In this document: positions 8,003 through 17,355 of the stretch, piece by piece
Layout: the number at the start of each line of letters is the position of its first letter
How positions within the stretch are numbered: the first letter of the stretch is position 1
NCBI GenBank assembly: GCA_017439305.1
Contig: JAFSJK010000006.1
Location: forward strand, 1 to 64,000
Source of the DNA: Bacteroidales bacterium
GTDB taxonomy: Bacteria; Bacteroidota; Bacteroidia; Bacteroidales; UBA932
Reading direction: 5' to 3'
Length of the DNA stretch: 64,000 bases
Position numbers and translations under genes: made by a program
Notes under the pieces: model-generated
What the model was told of the DNA's origin: nothing
The model's database searches: none
What the model saw: the letters and a program-made list of their open reading frames with translations, nothing else

Positions 8003-8062
8003 GACAAAACCCTGTCACAGTCTGTCACATTGTGACAAGGATTGTGACAAAACCGTGTCACA
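8003..8062. repeat. TGTCACA inverted/direct repeat cluster
   Basis: TGTCACA occurs at 8013-8019, 8023-8029 and 8056-8062, and its inverse TGTGACA at 8031-8037 and 8043-8049. The 17-mers at 8003-8019 and 8046-8062 (GACAAAACCNTGTCACA) are direct copies with one difference. Five sites in about 50 bp, in both orientations, suggest a protein-binding array, for example for the integrase, an excisionase or a repressor. Confidence 0.7.
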
Positions 8063-8094
8063 ATGAACAAAACCGTAACTAACTGTGTTATAAG

Positions 8095-8172
8095 GAAACT
8101 AGCCGAAACTTCTCATAAACGAGTTAAGTTTCAGCTAGTTTGAACGAGTGATTGCGAGTTTCAGTTAGTTTG
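8095..8172. repeat. three copies of a 17-bp motif, candidate integrase arm sites
   Basis: AAGTTTCAGCTAGTTTG (8126-8142) and GAGTTTCAGTTAGTTTG (8156-8172) are direct copies 30 bp apart. The third copy lies inverted at 8095-8111 and reads AAGTTTCGGCTAGTTTC on the minus strand. They lie 23-100 bases from the mnmE stop codon, where arm-type sites of a tyrosine recombinase would be expected. Confidence 0.65.
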
Positions 8173-8194
8173 CAACTAATTGATTATCAAGCAC

Positions 8195-9610
8195 TTACTT
8201 GCCGATGCAATGATTCCTGAAGATATTCTGCAATACCGTCTCGGGGTCGATGAGGTCGGTGCCGAGGATTTGGTTAAGGGAGGTGATGGCGCGGCGGAGG
8301 TCTTCGGCAACGAGATCGGAAGGGGTGCCGGAGGTCAAGGCAAGGCGCGCATCCGAGAGGGAATCGGCCGTCCGGCGGAGGGACTCGTAGTGACGGATAT
8401 TGGTAACAAATGTTGAATCCGCATTCGGAATCAGGTGAGATTCCAGGGCAGACAGGGTAGAGCGCAATTCAGAAAGCCCCAAACCTTGCTTCGCAGCGAG
8501 TTTTATGACAACTATTTCTTTATCAATTGATGTAACAAAGCTGTTAATCATATTAACATTTTTGTTAACCATCATTTCCGGTCCCAAATCGACCTTATTC
8601 AGGCACACAACCAACTTTTGCGTCCCGAAATCGACCTTGGAAACCATCAGTTCCAGGTTGGACTTTATGGTAGAATCTTGAGCTGTAACATCCAGCAATC
8701 CGATCACGATTTCCGCTTCGGAAATCTTTCGGAAGGTACGCTCGATTCCCATTTTCTCGACCGTCTCGACGGTCTCGCGGATGCCGGCAGTGTCGATGAA
8801 ACGGAAGGGGATACCGTCCAGGTTGATGACTTCCTCGACCGTGTCGCGGGTAGTACCGGCTATGTCTGATACAAGTGCACGGTCTTCACCGACGAGCGCA
8901 TTCAGCAAAGTGCTTTTGCCAACATTGGTCGCCCCGACGATGGCGACCGGAACACCGTTCTTGACAGCATTCCCGTACTTGAAGGAATCGGCCAGACGGG
9001 CAACATGGGAACGGGTACGGTCGATCAGTTCCAGCAGTCGGCTCCGTTCCGCGAACTCGACCTCTTCCTCGCTGAAATCCAACTCGAGTTCCAGCAGGGA
9101 AGTCATCTCGACCAACTCGCTGCGCAATGAGGCCAATTCCGAAGAGAAACCACCACGAAGCTGGTTGTAGGCCACTCTGTGCGAAGCGGCAGTTTTGGAT
9201 GAGATAAGGTCCGCAACCGCCTCTGCCTGAGCCAGGTCCATTTTTCCATTCAAGAAAGCACGGCGGGTAAACTCGCCTGGAAGGGCCATGCGGCAGCCGG
9301 CCGCCAACAGGCGACGAACCAATTCTTCGGCAATATACCGGGAAGCATGGAATGAGAGCTCCACGGAATCCTCGCCCGTGTAACTGTGTGGCGCCCTGAA
9401 CACGGATACCAGCACATCGTCCAAACCAGGAACTTCACCGAAATGGATAGTATAACCAGCACATTCCGAAATGCTTCCACGCTTCAATTGAACAACAGAA
9501 TCAGCAAAGCGGAAACATTCCGGACCACTGATCCGGAGGATAGAAATTGCTCCGGTCCCTGGTAGGGTGGCCGGAGCAACAATCGTATCGCCGATCAAGG
9601 GATTATTCAT
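8195..9610 (-). CDS. mnmE: tRNA modification GTPase MnmE (TrmE)
   Basis: This 471-residue protein has the family's full length. MnmE works with MnmG to install a carboxymethylaminomethyl group on U34 of certain tRNAs. The N-terminal tetrahydrofolate-binding domain starts with [22 protein letters not shown]. The G domain shows [11 protein letters not shown] (G1), DIAGTTRD (G2), DTAG (G3) and NKVD (G4). The C-terminus is HCIGK, with the conserved Cys and final Gly-Lys. The integrative element abuts its stop codon, but the C-terminal sequence remains intact. It overlaps the end of rho by 8 bases, so the two are probably cotranscribed. Confidence 0.97.
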   Translation of the reverse strand: MNNPLIGDTIVAPATLPGTGAISILRISGPECFRFADSVVQLKRGSISECAGYTIHFGEVPGLDDVLVSVFRAPHSYTGEDSVELSFHASRYIAEELVRRLLAAGCRMALPGEFTRRAFLNGKMDLAQAEAVADLISSKTAASHRVAYNQLRGGFSSELASLRSELVEMTSLLELELDFSEEEVEFAERSRLLELIDRTRSHVARLADSFKYGNAVKNGVPVAIVGATNVGKSTLLNALVGEDRALVSDIAGTTRDTVEEVINLDGIPFRFIDTAGIRETVETVEKMGIERTFRKISEAEIVIGLLDVTAQDSTIKSNLELMVSKVDFGTQKLVVCLNKVDLGPEMMVNKNVNMINSFVTSIDKEIVVIKLAAKQGLGLSELRSTLSALESHLIPNADSTFVTNIRHYESLRRTADSLSDARLALTSGTPSDLVAEDLRRAITSLNQILGTDLIDPETVLQNIFRNHCIGK

Positions 9611-11429
9611 ACCGGCTGAACTTGGACATGTTGTCGATTAGGTCCTTGTTCGTCTTGAACTCGTCCATGTGCTGCTGCATCCAGGTCATGGCCTCGACGG
9701 GATTCATGTCAGCCAGGAGCTTGCGGAGGATCCAGATTCGGTTGATTGTGTACGGATCATAAAGCAGGTCGTCGCGGCGGGTGGAGGAAAGCACGAGGTT
9801 CACGGCCGGGAAGATGCGCTTGTTGGACAAGTTGCGGTCCAGCTGCAGTTCCATGTTGCCAGTGCCCTTGAATTCCTCGAAGATCACGTCGTCCATCTTG
9901 GAGCCGGTTTCGGTAAGGGCAGTAGCCAGGATGGTGAGGGAACCGCCGTTCTCGATGTTTCGGGCGGCGCCGAAGAAGCGCTTGGGCTTCTGGAGGGCGT
10001 TCGCATCGACACCGCCGGTCAGGACCTTGCCGGAAGCCGGCTGGACGGTGTTGTAGGCACGGGCGAGGCGGGTGATGGAATCCAGGAGGATCACGACGTC
10101 ATGGCCGCATTCGACCAGGCGGCGGGCCTTGTCCAGGACCATGTTGGCGACCTTGACGTGGCGCTCGGCGGGTTCGTCGAAGGTGGAGGCGACGACCTCG
10201 GCCTTGACGCTGCGCTGCATGTCGGTGACCTCTTCCGGACGCTCGTCAATCAGCAGGACGATTTCATACACCTCGGGATGGTTCTCCGCAATCGCATTGG
10301 CAATGGACTTCAGGAGCATCGTCTTACCGGTCTTCGGCTGAGCGACGATAAGACCGCGCTGGCCCTTGCCGATGGGAGTGAACATGTCCACGATCCGGCA
10401 GGAAGGATCCCTTTCAAACCCATGTCCGAGCAGGTTGAACTTCTCGGTCGGGAAGAGGGGAGTGAGGAAGTCGAAAGGAACACGGTCACGGACGAATTCC
10501 GGGGAACGGCCGTTGATATACTTGATCTTCACCAGCGGGAAATACTTGTCGCCTTCGCGCGGAGGACGGATTTCACCCGTCACGGTGTCGCCGTTCTTAA
10601 GGGCGTTCTGCTTGATTTGCTGCTGGGAGACATAGATATCATCCGGGGAGTTCAGATAGTTATAATCGGAGGAGCGGAGGAAGCCATAGCCGTCCGGCAT
10701 GATCTCCAGGACACCCGTCGCTTCGACGGAACCTTCGAATTCCACGCGCTGGGGCTTCTGCTGCTGTTGTTGCTGCTGACGCTGCTGCTCCTTCTGGGCC
10801 TTCCGCTGCTGGCGCTCCTGGGCCTTTTCCTGCTGCTGGGCCTCGTCCTGGTTCAATTCGTTAAAGAGGCTGTGGATGAACTGTTTCCCGTCTACGGCAG
10901 GGGCTTCGGGAGCGGCTTCCACAACAGGGGTCTCCTCGACATTCACCGGTTCGACCGTTTTCTTGACGCGGGTCCGCTTTTGCTTCGCCAGCTTCTGCTC
11001 CGGCTGCTTCTGAGCCTCTTCGGCGGGCTCTGCCGGTTTCTCCGCGGTGGCGGGAGCCTGTGCTTCTTCGACAGGCTTGGCGGCCTCAGGCTGCGCGGTC
11101 TTCGGCTTCCGGCCACGCTTTTTCGGCGATGCCGTCTTTTCCTCAGCGGGTTTCGCTTCCGTTACGGGAGCCTCTTCAGCCTTTGGTGCCTCGGCCGGTT
11201 TCTCCTGCCTGGGCTTTTCCTCTTTCTTCTTGGCAGGACGTCCGCGCTTGCGGGTCTTTTCCTTGTCTTCCACGGGCTTCTGCGCCTCAATGACCGCCTG
11301 AGCGTCCAGGATGGCGAAACCCAGGTCCTGCAGGTTCATTTTCTTGGCGTTCTTGATTTGAAGCTCTTCTGCCACGGCTCTGAGCTGCTCTTCGCTCATG
11401 TTATTCAATTCCAGATAACTATGGGGCAT
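9603..11429 (-). CDS. rho: transcription termination factor Rho
   Basis: 608 residues from the ATG at 11429 ([16 protein letters not shown]); a second Met lies 10 codons on. The N-terminal Rho_N helices (about 5-45) are followed by a roughly 180-residue insert rich in Lys, Glu, Ala, Pro and Gln, including a run of seven Gln. The RNA-binding cold-shock-like domain follows ([14 protein letters not shown]), then the ATPase with Walker [11 protein letters not shown], Walker [17 protein letters not shown] and the R-loop region. The insert makes it longer than E. coli Rho (about 419 residues). Long disordered N-terminal inserts are known in Bacteroidota Rho. It acts as a hexameric RNA translocase that ends transcription. 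Confidence 0.97.
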   Translation of the reverse strand: MPHSYLELNNMSEEQLRAVAEELQIKNAKKMNLQDLGFAILDAQAVIEAQKPVEDKEKTRKRGRPAKKKEEKPRQEKPAEAPKAEEAPVTEAKPAEEKTASPKKRGRKPKTAQPEAAKPVEEAQAPATAEKPAEPAEEAQKQPEQKLAKQKRTRVKKTVEPVNVEETPVVEAAPEAPAVDGKQFIHSLFNELNQDEAQQQEKAQERQQRKAQKEQQRQQQQQQQKPQRVEFEGSVEATGVLEIMPDGYGFLRSSDYNYLNSPDDIYVSQQQIKQNALKNGDTVTGEIRPPREGDKYFPLVKIKYINGRSPEFVRDRVPFDFLTPLFPTEKFNLLGHGFERDPSCRIVDMFTPIGKGQRGLIVAQPKTGKTMLLKSIANAIAENHPEVYEIVLLIDERPEEVTDMQRSVKAEVVASTFDEPAERHVKVANMVLDKARRLVECGHDVVILLDSITRLARAYNTVQPASGKVLTGGVDANALQKPKRFFGAARNIENGGSLTILATALTETGSKMDDVIFEEFKGTGNMELQLDRNLSNKRIFPAVNLVLSSTRRDDLLYDPYTINRIWILRKLLADMNPVEAMTWMQQHMDEFKTNKDLIDNMSKFSRYE

Positions 11430-11523
11430 AGAAATAAAAAAAATAGATTCAAAAATGGGGACTCTCCCGACCGGGAAAGCAGTGCAAAGATAATGAAAAA
11501 AAACAAGAATGCAAAATATGCCC

Positions 11524-14400
11524 TTAGCGGAGCATGTTGTCCATGAAGCTCGAACTCTTCTTGTAACGGAGCAGGTCGGCCAGGGCGGAGGCATTGGCGG
11601 CGATGCGGAAACTGTAGGATTTCCACTGTCCGGTAGGCACCCAGGATACGGCGATGTTGAAGCAGTGCAGGTCATAGGTCGCACTGATCTGCGTCGTCGT
11701 GATCTTCATGGCCATGACATCGAAGCCGGAACTGGCCTGGATGCTCATCCGGGGTGTCAGCTTGAGATTGCCGGACATATTGACCGTCTGGGTGAACTTC
11801 TTGTTCGCGATCAGCTGGTTGTTCGTGTACTGATAGCTCTTCGCGTAATTGAAACTGTAGCTGAAGTTCAGGGACCAGGGCGCGTTCGGGTTCATATAGT
11901 ACACGTAACCGCCGGGGATGTATTCACCCGTAATGGGGTGGTAATAGATCCGCCGGTAGGAATTCGCATCGCTGCTGCCTGAAGAACTCCCGCCGCTGCC
12001 GGACTTGGTGCCGTCGTTACCGTTGATCGTACCCTTGCCGTTCAGGGAATAGGAGAGGGAAGCACTGGCATTGGTAAGCCGGAGGAGATGACCGGTTGCG
12101 ACGATGTTGTACCGGTTGATCTTCTGTCCTTTCTCATTGATGGCATACGGGTCGAAATTGAGGTTGCCGCTGACGCTGAGCTTGCCGAACAGGGAGGTGG
12201 ACATGCTGACGCCGATATTGGACATCTTCAGGGAATCCGCCAGGAAATTGTAGCTTCCGTTGAGCGTCAGCTGGTCGATGAGCTTGACCTTCTTGGAACC
12301 GGTGCCGGTGGTGTCCCGGAGGTCGCGGACCTTCGCCTCCAGGTTGTTGCCGAAGGAGAATGACATGCTGCCGGTCTTTCCGCGTCCGGGAGGGGAGACG
12401 GAATTGTGATGGCCGGAGACGCTGTAGATATTGTACATTGTCTCCTGATGATACGTTCCCCGCTTGTCATAATAACCGTCCAGGGTACGCCAGCCGTTGA
12501 AGCCCGTTCCTTTCTCCGGGCTGAACGACATGGACATCGACGGCGTAATCACATGCCGGATAGCCTGGACCTTCCGGTGCTTGCCGAAATTGAACATACC
12601 ATAGATACGGGTGCTCATCGACATGCTGCCGGAATAGGTATGGGTAACGCCGAAGGCGTTGAAGGCACGCCCGGCATCGGTCACGACCCGCTGCGCCTGG
12701 ACCATGCCGCCATCCGATCCCTTCACCATAACCGGATTCCCTTCCGCATCATATTCGGGTTCCAGGAACTGCCTTCCGCTGTTGAACATCCAGTTCATTC
12801 CGTAGTTGACGCTGGGCGTAACGTTCAGATACTTGAGCAGGGTGAAATTGGGCAGGCCGATCTGGAAATTGTGCCCCATGCCGTTGGTTAGGCGTTCCAG
12901 TGCCTTGGTGGCCAGGGAGTCCCCGAATTCCTTGACGCGGAAACCGGTATTCGGATCCACCATGTACGAGCCGTCAGGGTTGTACACGTAATCCTGCATA
13001 TCCCGCATCTTGAAGTTGATCTTGTTCTGGAAGGAGGTGGAATAGCCGAAGGAAATCTTCTCGTAAAACCTTTCCTTGCCCACCCGGTTCTTCTGCTTGA
13101 AAGGGTAGAAACGGGTCACGGAGAACGTAATGTTCGGCAGGGTGAAGGAATAGCTGGAGTCCCGGGAATTCTGGTTGTGCAGGGCGTTGACCGACAGGCT
13201 GAACTTGCCGTTCCAGTTATGCGAATAAGAGATGGAGGACGACACCTGGTTCTGCAGCGCCTCGTCCACGGAACGGGAATTATACTTGCTGTTGGAAGGG
13301 CTGGAGAAGTTCACGGAAGCGCTGAAGGTTGTTCCGGGATGGGCCTTGGAGTCCTGCGTGTGGGACCATTTGAGACCGAAGTTCTTGGACTGGCGGAAGT
13401 CCGCGCTGCCCTTTTCACCGGTCTGGTCATTGGAGTACGTCAGGGAGAAGTTTCCGTTGAACTTGTAGTTGACCTTGTACCGGGAGTTGATGTCCACGGC
13501 ATAGGATCCAAGCGTGTAGTAACTGCCGGTCAGGGAGAGGTCGAAATAGTCGCCGAGCACGAAATACATACCTGCGTCCCGGACAAAGAAACCACGGGCC
13601 ACCTCTTCACCGAAGGTCGGCATCAGGAGGCCGGTGGCGCGGGTGGGTTTCTGCGGAACGAAACCGAAAGGAAGGCCGATGGGGATGGGCACGTCCGCGA
13701 TGACCGGGAAAGCCGGGCCGAAAACCGTCTTCTGGGACGGCTGGGTGATGACCTTGGCCATCGACAGTTTCATGTAATAGTGCGGATGTTCGAGGTCGCA
13801 GACCGTGTACATACCCTTTTCCATGTTCACGGACTGGTCCGGCATCATCTTGATCTTCTGCCCCTGCAGGAGGCCTTCCGATTCCAGGGTGATCATGTTG
13901 GTGATGCGCGCTTTCCGGGAATCGAAGTTGTACCGCAACTCCTCCATCTTGTAGGTGGCCTTGCCCTGGGTCATCTCGGGCTGTCCCACCCACTCTCCGG
14001 TCGTCTCGTCCTTCCGGCCGCGGGCATAGACCGTGTTGGTCTTCATGTCATATTCGATGTAGTCCGCCGTGAGGGTCATGTCCTGGTAGGTGACGGTGGC
14101 GCCGCCGTAGTAGTAGATCTTGCGCTCGCCGCCGGTGAACTCGGTGATGATGGAGTCCTTCGCCGTGGAGAAGGCGGGGCGGTCCAGGGAACTCTTATCC
14201 AGGAGGTCCAGGGAATCGCGCCGGGCGATGGAGTCGGCCCTGTGGCGGGCAATGACGGAATCTGGAAGGACGACCGCCGCCGTGTCCCGGACGGGCTCTT
14301 CCCGGTTGCGGTTGCGACGCGGACGCTGGGCGGAAGAGATTTCCTGTCCCAGGACGATGGCGAGTACAAGCACCGCGAAGTATTTCCAAATTCTATCCAA
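11524..14400 (-). CDS. lptD: LptD-like outer-membrane LPS assembly protein
   Basis: 958 residues from a TTG at 14400. A TTG at 14424 is also in frame but overlaps a minus-strand TAATTTTG box at 14429-14422. From 14400 the N-terminus is a good signal peptide ([18 protein letters not shown], cut near SSAQ). An OstA/LptA-like periplasmic domain (about 90-230) has repeated [20 protein letters not shown]-type strands. The remaining ~650 residues look like a large beta-barrel with alternating aromatic strands. LptD inserts lipopolysaccharide into the outer leaflet; this is the divergent Bacteroidota form. No ATG exists upstream of residue 100. Confidence 0.88.
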   Translation of the reverse strand: MDRIWKYFAVLVLAIVLGQEISSAQRPRRNRNREEPVRDTAAVVLPDSVIARHRADSIARRDSLDLLDKSSLDRPAFSTAKDSIITEFTGGERKIYYYGGATVTYQDMTLTADYIEYDMKTNTVYARGRKDETTGEWVGQPEMTQGKATYKMEELRYNFDSRKARITNMITLESEGLLQGQKIKMMPDQSVNMEKGMYTVCDLEHPHYYMKLSMAKVITQPSQKTVFGPAFPVIADVPIPIGLPFGFVPQKPTRATGLLMPTFGEEVARGFFVRDAGMYFVLGDYFDLSLTGSYYTLGSYAVDINSRYKVNYKFNGNFSLTYSNDQTGEKGSADFRQSKNFGLKWSHTQDSKAHPGTTFSASVNFSSPSNSKYNSRSVDEALQNQVSSSISYSHNWNGKFSLSVNALHNQNSRDSSYSFTLPNITFSVTRFYPFKQKNRVGKERFYEKISFGYSTSFQNKINFKMRDMQDYVYNPDGSYMVDPNTGFRVKEFGDSLATKALERLTNGMGHNFQIGLPNFTLLKYLNVTPSVNYGMNWMFNSGRQFLEPEYDAEGNPVMVKGSDGGMVQAQRVVTDAGRAFNAFGVTHTYSGSMSMSTRIYGMFNFGKHRKVQAIRHVITPSMSMSFSPEKGTGFNGWRTLDGYYDKRGTYHQETMYNIYSVSGHHNSVSPPGRGKTGSMSFSFGNNLEAKVRDLRDTTGTGSKKVKLIDQLTLNGSYNFLADSLKMSNIGVSMSTSLFGKLSVSGNLNFDPYAINEKGQKINRYNIVATGHLLRLTNASASLSYSLNGKGTINGNDGTKSGSGGSSSGSSDANSYRRIYYHPITGEYIPGGYVYYMNPNAPWSLNFSYSFNYAKSYQYTNNQLIANKKFTQTVNMSGNLKLTPRMSIQASSGFDVMAMKITTTQISATYDLHCFNIAVSWVPTGQWKSYSFRIAANASALADLLRYKKSSSFMDNMLR

Positions 14401-14406
14401 ATTGCT

Positions 14407-14414
14407 TATATTTG
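14407..14414 (+). promoter_or_regulatory. -7 box (TATATTTG) for the amidase gene
   Basis: TATATTTG fits the Bacteroidota TAnnTTTG consensus and lies 50 bases before the amidase ATG. No clear -33 TTTG is visible. It faces the minus-strand box at 14422-14429. Confidence 0.5.
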
Positions 14415-14421
14415 CAATCGA

Positions 14422-14429
14422 CAAAATTA
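14422..14429 (-). promoter_or_regulatory. -7 box (TAATTTTG) for lptD
   Basis: Read on the minus strand this is TAATTTTG, matching TAnnTTTG. It lies about 22 bases upstream of the TTG at 14400 and supports that start, since the alternative TTG at 14424 lies inside the box. Confidence 0.5.
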
Positions 14430-14463
14430 CTATAATTTTCCTTCAATTCAAAACGGAGAGACG

Positions 14464-15603
14464 ATGAAGACCTGTTTCCGCCCCATTCTGCTTCTGGAAG
14501 CCGCCCTCTTCCTTGCAAGCATAGTGCCGATTCCCGCCCGCTCCCAGGACAGGCTGAAACTTTCGACGGTCGTCATCGATCCCGGACACGGCGGTCACGA
14601 CTCCGGATGTATCAGCCGGGACAAGAAAACCTACGAGAAGAGCCTTACCCTCGACATCTCGCAGCGTTTCGCCCGGAAGATCCGCGAGGCTTATCCCGAC
14701 GTGAAGGTGATCCTGACCCGCAACGAGGACAAGTACGTGACCCTCAGCGGACGGGCGGACATCGCCAACAATGCCGGCGCCGACCTGTTTGTCTCCATCC
14801 ACATCAATGCGCAGGACAAGGGCACTTCGGCCAACGGCTATTCCATCCACTGCCTCGGCCAGTCCTCCCAACAGGGGAATGACCTTTTCAGCAAAAATCT
14901 CGAACTGTGCAAACGGGAAAACTCCGTGATCCTGCTCGAGGACGACTACAAGACCAAGTACCAGGGCTTCGACCCTTCCGACCCGCAGTCCTATATCTTC
15001 TTCTCCCTGATGCAGAACGCCCATTTGGAGCACAGCCTGATCTTCGCCTCCGATGTCGCCGATGCGATGAAAGGCGGGCCGATCACCCGGAACCGCGGTG
15101 TCTCCCAGGACCCTTTCTGGGTCTTGTGGCGGACGACGATGCCTTCGGTGCTGGTGGAAGTCGGATTCATCTCCAATGACAAGGACCTCGCCGCCATGCG
15201 TTCGGTGGAAGGACGGGACCAGATCGCCGGCAACCTGCTGAAAGCGTTCACCACCTTCAAGAACCGGTATGACCACTCTACCGGAAGTACTGCATCCACG
15301 GCAAAACCGGCCCCTGTGGCGGAAGCCAAGCCTGAGAATGAGCTGGCTGTCGTGAAGCCGGAGGAGGGGAGCACGGTGTATGGAATCCAGGTTCTCGCGA
15401 CCTCACGCCGGATGTCTTCCGGCGACTCGTTCTTCAAGGGCTACGAGTCCATGGAGGTGAAAGTGGGTAATCTCTACAAATACCTCTTGGTCCCGGACGG
15501 TTCGCTGGAAAAGGTACGCGAACGGTTCAAAGAAATTTCCCCAAAATATCCCGGCTGCTTCATTGCGAAAAAAGAAGGGGAAACGCTGACGCGCATCCAT
15601 TGA
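14464..15603 (+). CDS. N-acetylmuramoyl-L-alanine amidase with C-terminal SPOR-like region
   Basis: The protein has 379 residues. A signal peptide (about 1-27, ending PARSQ) precedes an Amidase_3 domain with the zinc-binding VVIDPGHGGHDSG, the Glu in YEKSLTLDIS, SIHINAQD and the catalytic Glu in VLVEVGFISN. The C-terminal 80 residues (YGIQVLATSRRMSSGDSFFK, then YKYLLVPDGSLEKVRERF) resemble a SPOR domain that binds denuded septal glycan. It hydrolyses the amide bond between MurNAc and the stem peptide during cell separation. It is divergent from lptD with a face-to-face promoter pair between them. The ATG at 14464 has an upstream GGAG. Confidence 0.92.
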   Translation: MKTCFRPILLLEAALFLASIVPIPARSQDRLKLSTVVIDPGHGGHDSGCISRDKKTYEKSLTLDISQRFARKIREAYPDVKVILTRNEDKYVTLSGRADIANNAGADLFVSIHINAQDKGTSANGYSIHCLGQSSQQGNDLFSKNLELCKRENSVILLEDDYKTKYQGFDPSDPQSYIFFSLMQNAHLEHSLIFASDVADAMKGGPITRNRGVSQDPFWVLWRTTMPSVLVEVGFISNDKDLAAMRSVEGRDQIAGNLLKAFTTFKNRYDHSTGSTASTAKPAPVAEAKPENELAVVKPEEGSTVYGIQVLATSRRMSSGDSFFKGYESMEVKVGNLYKYLLVPDGSLEKVRERFKEISPKYPGCFIAKKEGETLTRIH

Positions 15604-15609
15604 TTTTTC

Positions 15610-15715
15610 CCTTTTGCAATAAGGTATAAAGGAGTTTTTCCGCGGTTTCAGTAAATTGGAATAATTCTAATATTCAATCCTTTTGCCATAAGGCTAAACG
15701 GGGATTTTCACGCCG
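15610..15715. repeat. two imperfect direct repeats upstream of dnaA
   Basis: The copies lie at 15610-15645 and 15679-15715, about 69 bp apart. Each begins CCTTTTGCNATAAGG, continues with a TAAA-GGGG-TTTTC-like block and ends in CGC. They occupy the 268-base gap (15604-15871) between the amidase and dnaA, which otherwise holds only AT-rich sequence. They could be regulator sites for dnaA; no close DnaA box was found. Confidence 0.55.
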
Positions 15716-15814
15716 CAACTTATTGAAAATTAGATATATAGAAAACGAGTCAATTTCCGGTCTTTTCATTAATAAAGAAAAAGAAAAATTCGACAAATGC
15801 AATAGCAAATTAAA

Positions 15815-15845
15815 TTTGTTATCAAGATTTTTTCCCCCAATTTTG
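15815..15845 (+). promoter_or_regulatory. candidate dnaA promoter
   Basis: TTTG (15815-15818), a 19-base spacer and CAATTTTG (15838-15845) resemble the Bacteroidota -33/-7 pair; only the first base of the -7 box departs from TAnnTTTG. The dnaA ATG is 26 bases downstream. Confidence 0.45.
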
Positions 15846-15871
15846 CATTCCCGATTCGATTGAAAATCCTT

Positions 15872-17299
15872 ATGACCGGACCAGAAAGACATATTGCCGT
15901 ATGGAACAACTGTCTGCAGATCATTGCCAACAACATTGAGCCGCAGAAGTTCAATACGTGGTTCAAGCCGATCCGTCCGGTCTCGCTGGTCGAATCCACG
16001 TTGACCGTCGAGGTTCCTTCCGACTTCTTCCGCGATTACATCGAGGGCGCCTATCTGGATCTCCTCAAGATGACCCTGAAGCGTGCCATCGGCGCCGGTG
16101 CCCAGCTTCATTATATGGTGCGCCCGGTACAGGAGGAAAAACCGATGGTCTACCCGGCCTCCCATGGCCTCACCCCCACCAACAAGACGGTGGCCATCAG
16201 CACCTACCAGCCGTCCGCCAGCCCGAATCCGATCGTTTTCCCGGGTGTCCAGCGCCTGCAGATCAACCCGCGCCTGAATCCTGTGTACTGCTTTGCGAAC
16301 CTCATCGAGGGCGAATGCAACAAGATGGGCGTCAACGCCGGCGAGAACATCTCCCTCGCTCCGGGCAAGACTCCGTTCAACCCGCTGTTCATCTTCGGCG
16401 GTCCGGGACTGGGCAAGACGCATCTGCTCCAGGCCATCGGCATCGCGGTCAAGGAGAAATTCTCCGACCTGGTGGTGCTCTATGTTACCGGCAACGAGTT
16501 CAAGACCCAGTACATGGATGCCGTGAAGGGCAACAAGCTTGTCGATTTCATGGCCTTCTACATGCGGATCGACGTCCTGCTGGTCGATGACATCCAGGAC
16601 CTGCTCGGACAAGGCTCCCAGAATGCGTTCTTCAACGTGTTCAACCACCTTCACCAAAGCGGTAAGCAACTGGTTTTCACCTCCGACCGTGCCCCCGTGG
16701 ACCTGAAGAACTTCGAGGAGCGCCTGCTTTCCCGTTTCAAATGGGGACTTTCCGTGGAACTCTCCCGGCCCGAATATGAGACCCGCCTCGCGATGCTGAA
16801 GGCCCGTGCCTTCCGTGAGGGTGTTTCCATCGGGGACGACGTCCTCTCCTTCCTGGCCTCCCGGATTAAGTCCAATTTCCGGGAACTCGAAGGCACGCTC
16901 ATCTCCCTGATCGCCAACGCCACCCTGGGCCATCGGGAAATCACCGTCTCGCTGGCGGAGAAACTCACCGGCAAGATTGTCGGGGAAGAGCAGGCCGACG
17001 TCAGCATCGAGCTCATCGTGAACACCGTCTGCGAGTACTTCAACATCACCCGCGACATCCTGCTGTCCAAATCCCGCAAGCGCCAGATCGTCCAGGCGCG
17101 CCAGATCGCGATGTACGAGTGCCGCAACCTCATCCCGAACTGTTCCCTGTCCACCATCGGCTCGGAACTCGGCGGCAAGGACCATGCGACCGTCCTCCAT
17201 GCCTGCACGACCGTACAGGACCTGATGTCCACGGACAAGGCTTTCCGTCAATACGTTGCCGACATCGAGGAAATGGTCGCCGTTCCGGTGGGCCGTTAA
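15872..17299 (+). CDS. dnaA: chromosomal replication initiator protein DnaA
   Basis: 475 residues from the ATG at 15872; a TTG 12 bases earlier is also in frame. Domain I is recognisable in VWNNCLQIIANNIEPQKFNTWF. The AAA+ domain has Walker A GGPGLGKTH near residues 175-185, Walker B VDDIQDLLG, and sensor regions through LEGTLISLI. Domain IV carries the DnaA signature GGKDHATVLHACTTV near the C-terminus. DnaA binds oriC and opens DNA for replication. In this window it is flanked by an amidase and a peptidase, not by the dnaN/recF/gyrB cluster, as is common in Bacteroidota. Confidence 0.97.
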   Translation: MTGPERHIAVWNNCLQIIANNIEPQKFNTWFKPIRPVSLVESTLTVEVPSDFFRDYIEGAYLDLLKMTLKRAIGAGAQLHYMVRPVQEEKPMVYPASHGLTPTNKTVAISTYQPSASPNPIVFPGVQRLQINPRLNPVYCFANLIEGECNKMGVNAGENISLAPGKTPFNPLFIFGGPGLGKTHLLQAIGIAVKEKFSDLVVLYVTGNEFKTQYMDAVKGNKLVDFMAFYMRIDVLLVDDIQDLLGQGSQNAFFNVFNHLHQSGKQLVFTSDRAPVDLKNFEERLLSRFKWGLSVELSRPEYETRLAMLKARAFREGVSIGDDVLSFLASRIKSNFRELEGTLISLIANATLGHREITVSLAEKLTGKIVGEEQADVSIELIVNTVCEYFNITRDILLSKSRKRQIVQARQIAMYECRNLIPNCSLSTIGSELGGKDHATVLHACTTVQDLMSTDKAFRQYVADIEEMVAVPVGR

Positions 17300-17355
17300 A
17301 ATTTCCTTCTTTCCCTTTTTTTCCTTATATTTACGCAACCATTCATTGCGTAGAT

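Larger units (their letters stand above)
7702..8194. other. 493-base non-coding region between integrase and mnmE: attachment-type end of the element
   Basis: No convincing gene lies here. The region is AT-rich and carries a cluster of TGTCACA motifs in both orientations (8003-8062), three copies of a 17-bp motif (8095-8172) and the palindrome TTGATTATCAA (8180-8190), five bases from the mnmE stop codon. It also has a copy of the 14-mer seen at 2535 (7836-7849). Together with the adjacent integrase, this is the expected layout of a recombined attachment site next to a gene 3' end. The exact crossover core cannot be defined from one junction. Confidence 0.65.

Noticed and set aside
7885-8070. 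61-codon open frame on the minus strand over the TGTCACA repeats
   Set aside because: It lies on the repeat array, has no recognisable start signal or domain, and its repeated residues mirror the DNA motif.
8003-8172. CRISPR array near the integrase
   Set aside because: The repeats are 7 and 17 bp long, occur in mixed orientation, lack regular spacers of 25-40 bp and no cas gene is present.
9669-11546. Large open frames antisense to real genes, for example opposite rho, dnaA (15674-17338), pepD (17296-18702), ispG (25061-27325), relA (29225-31219) and ligA (32500-34335)
   Set aside because: Each lies opposite a gene with clear family motifs and translates to biased Gly/Arg/Pro/His-rich sequence with no domain. 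They are a consequence of GC-rich codon use.
15604-15871. oriC with DnaA boxes upstream of dnaA
   Set aside because: No sequence close to TTATCCACA was found; the nearest, TTATCAAGA, has three differences. In Bacteroidota the origin need not be beside dnaA.
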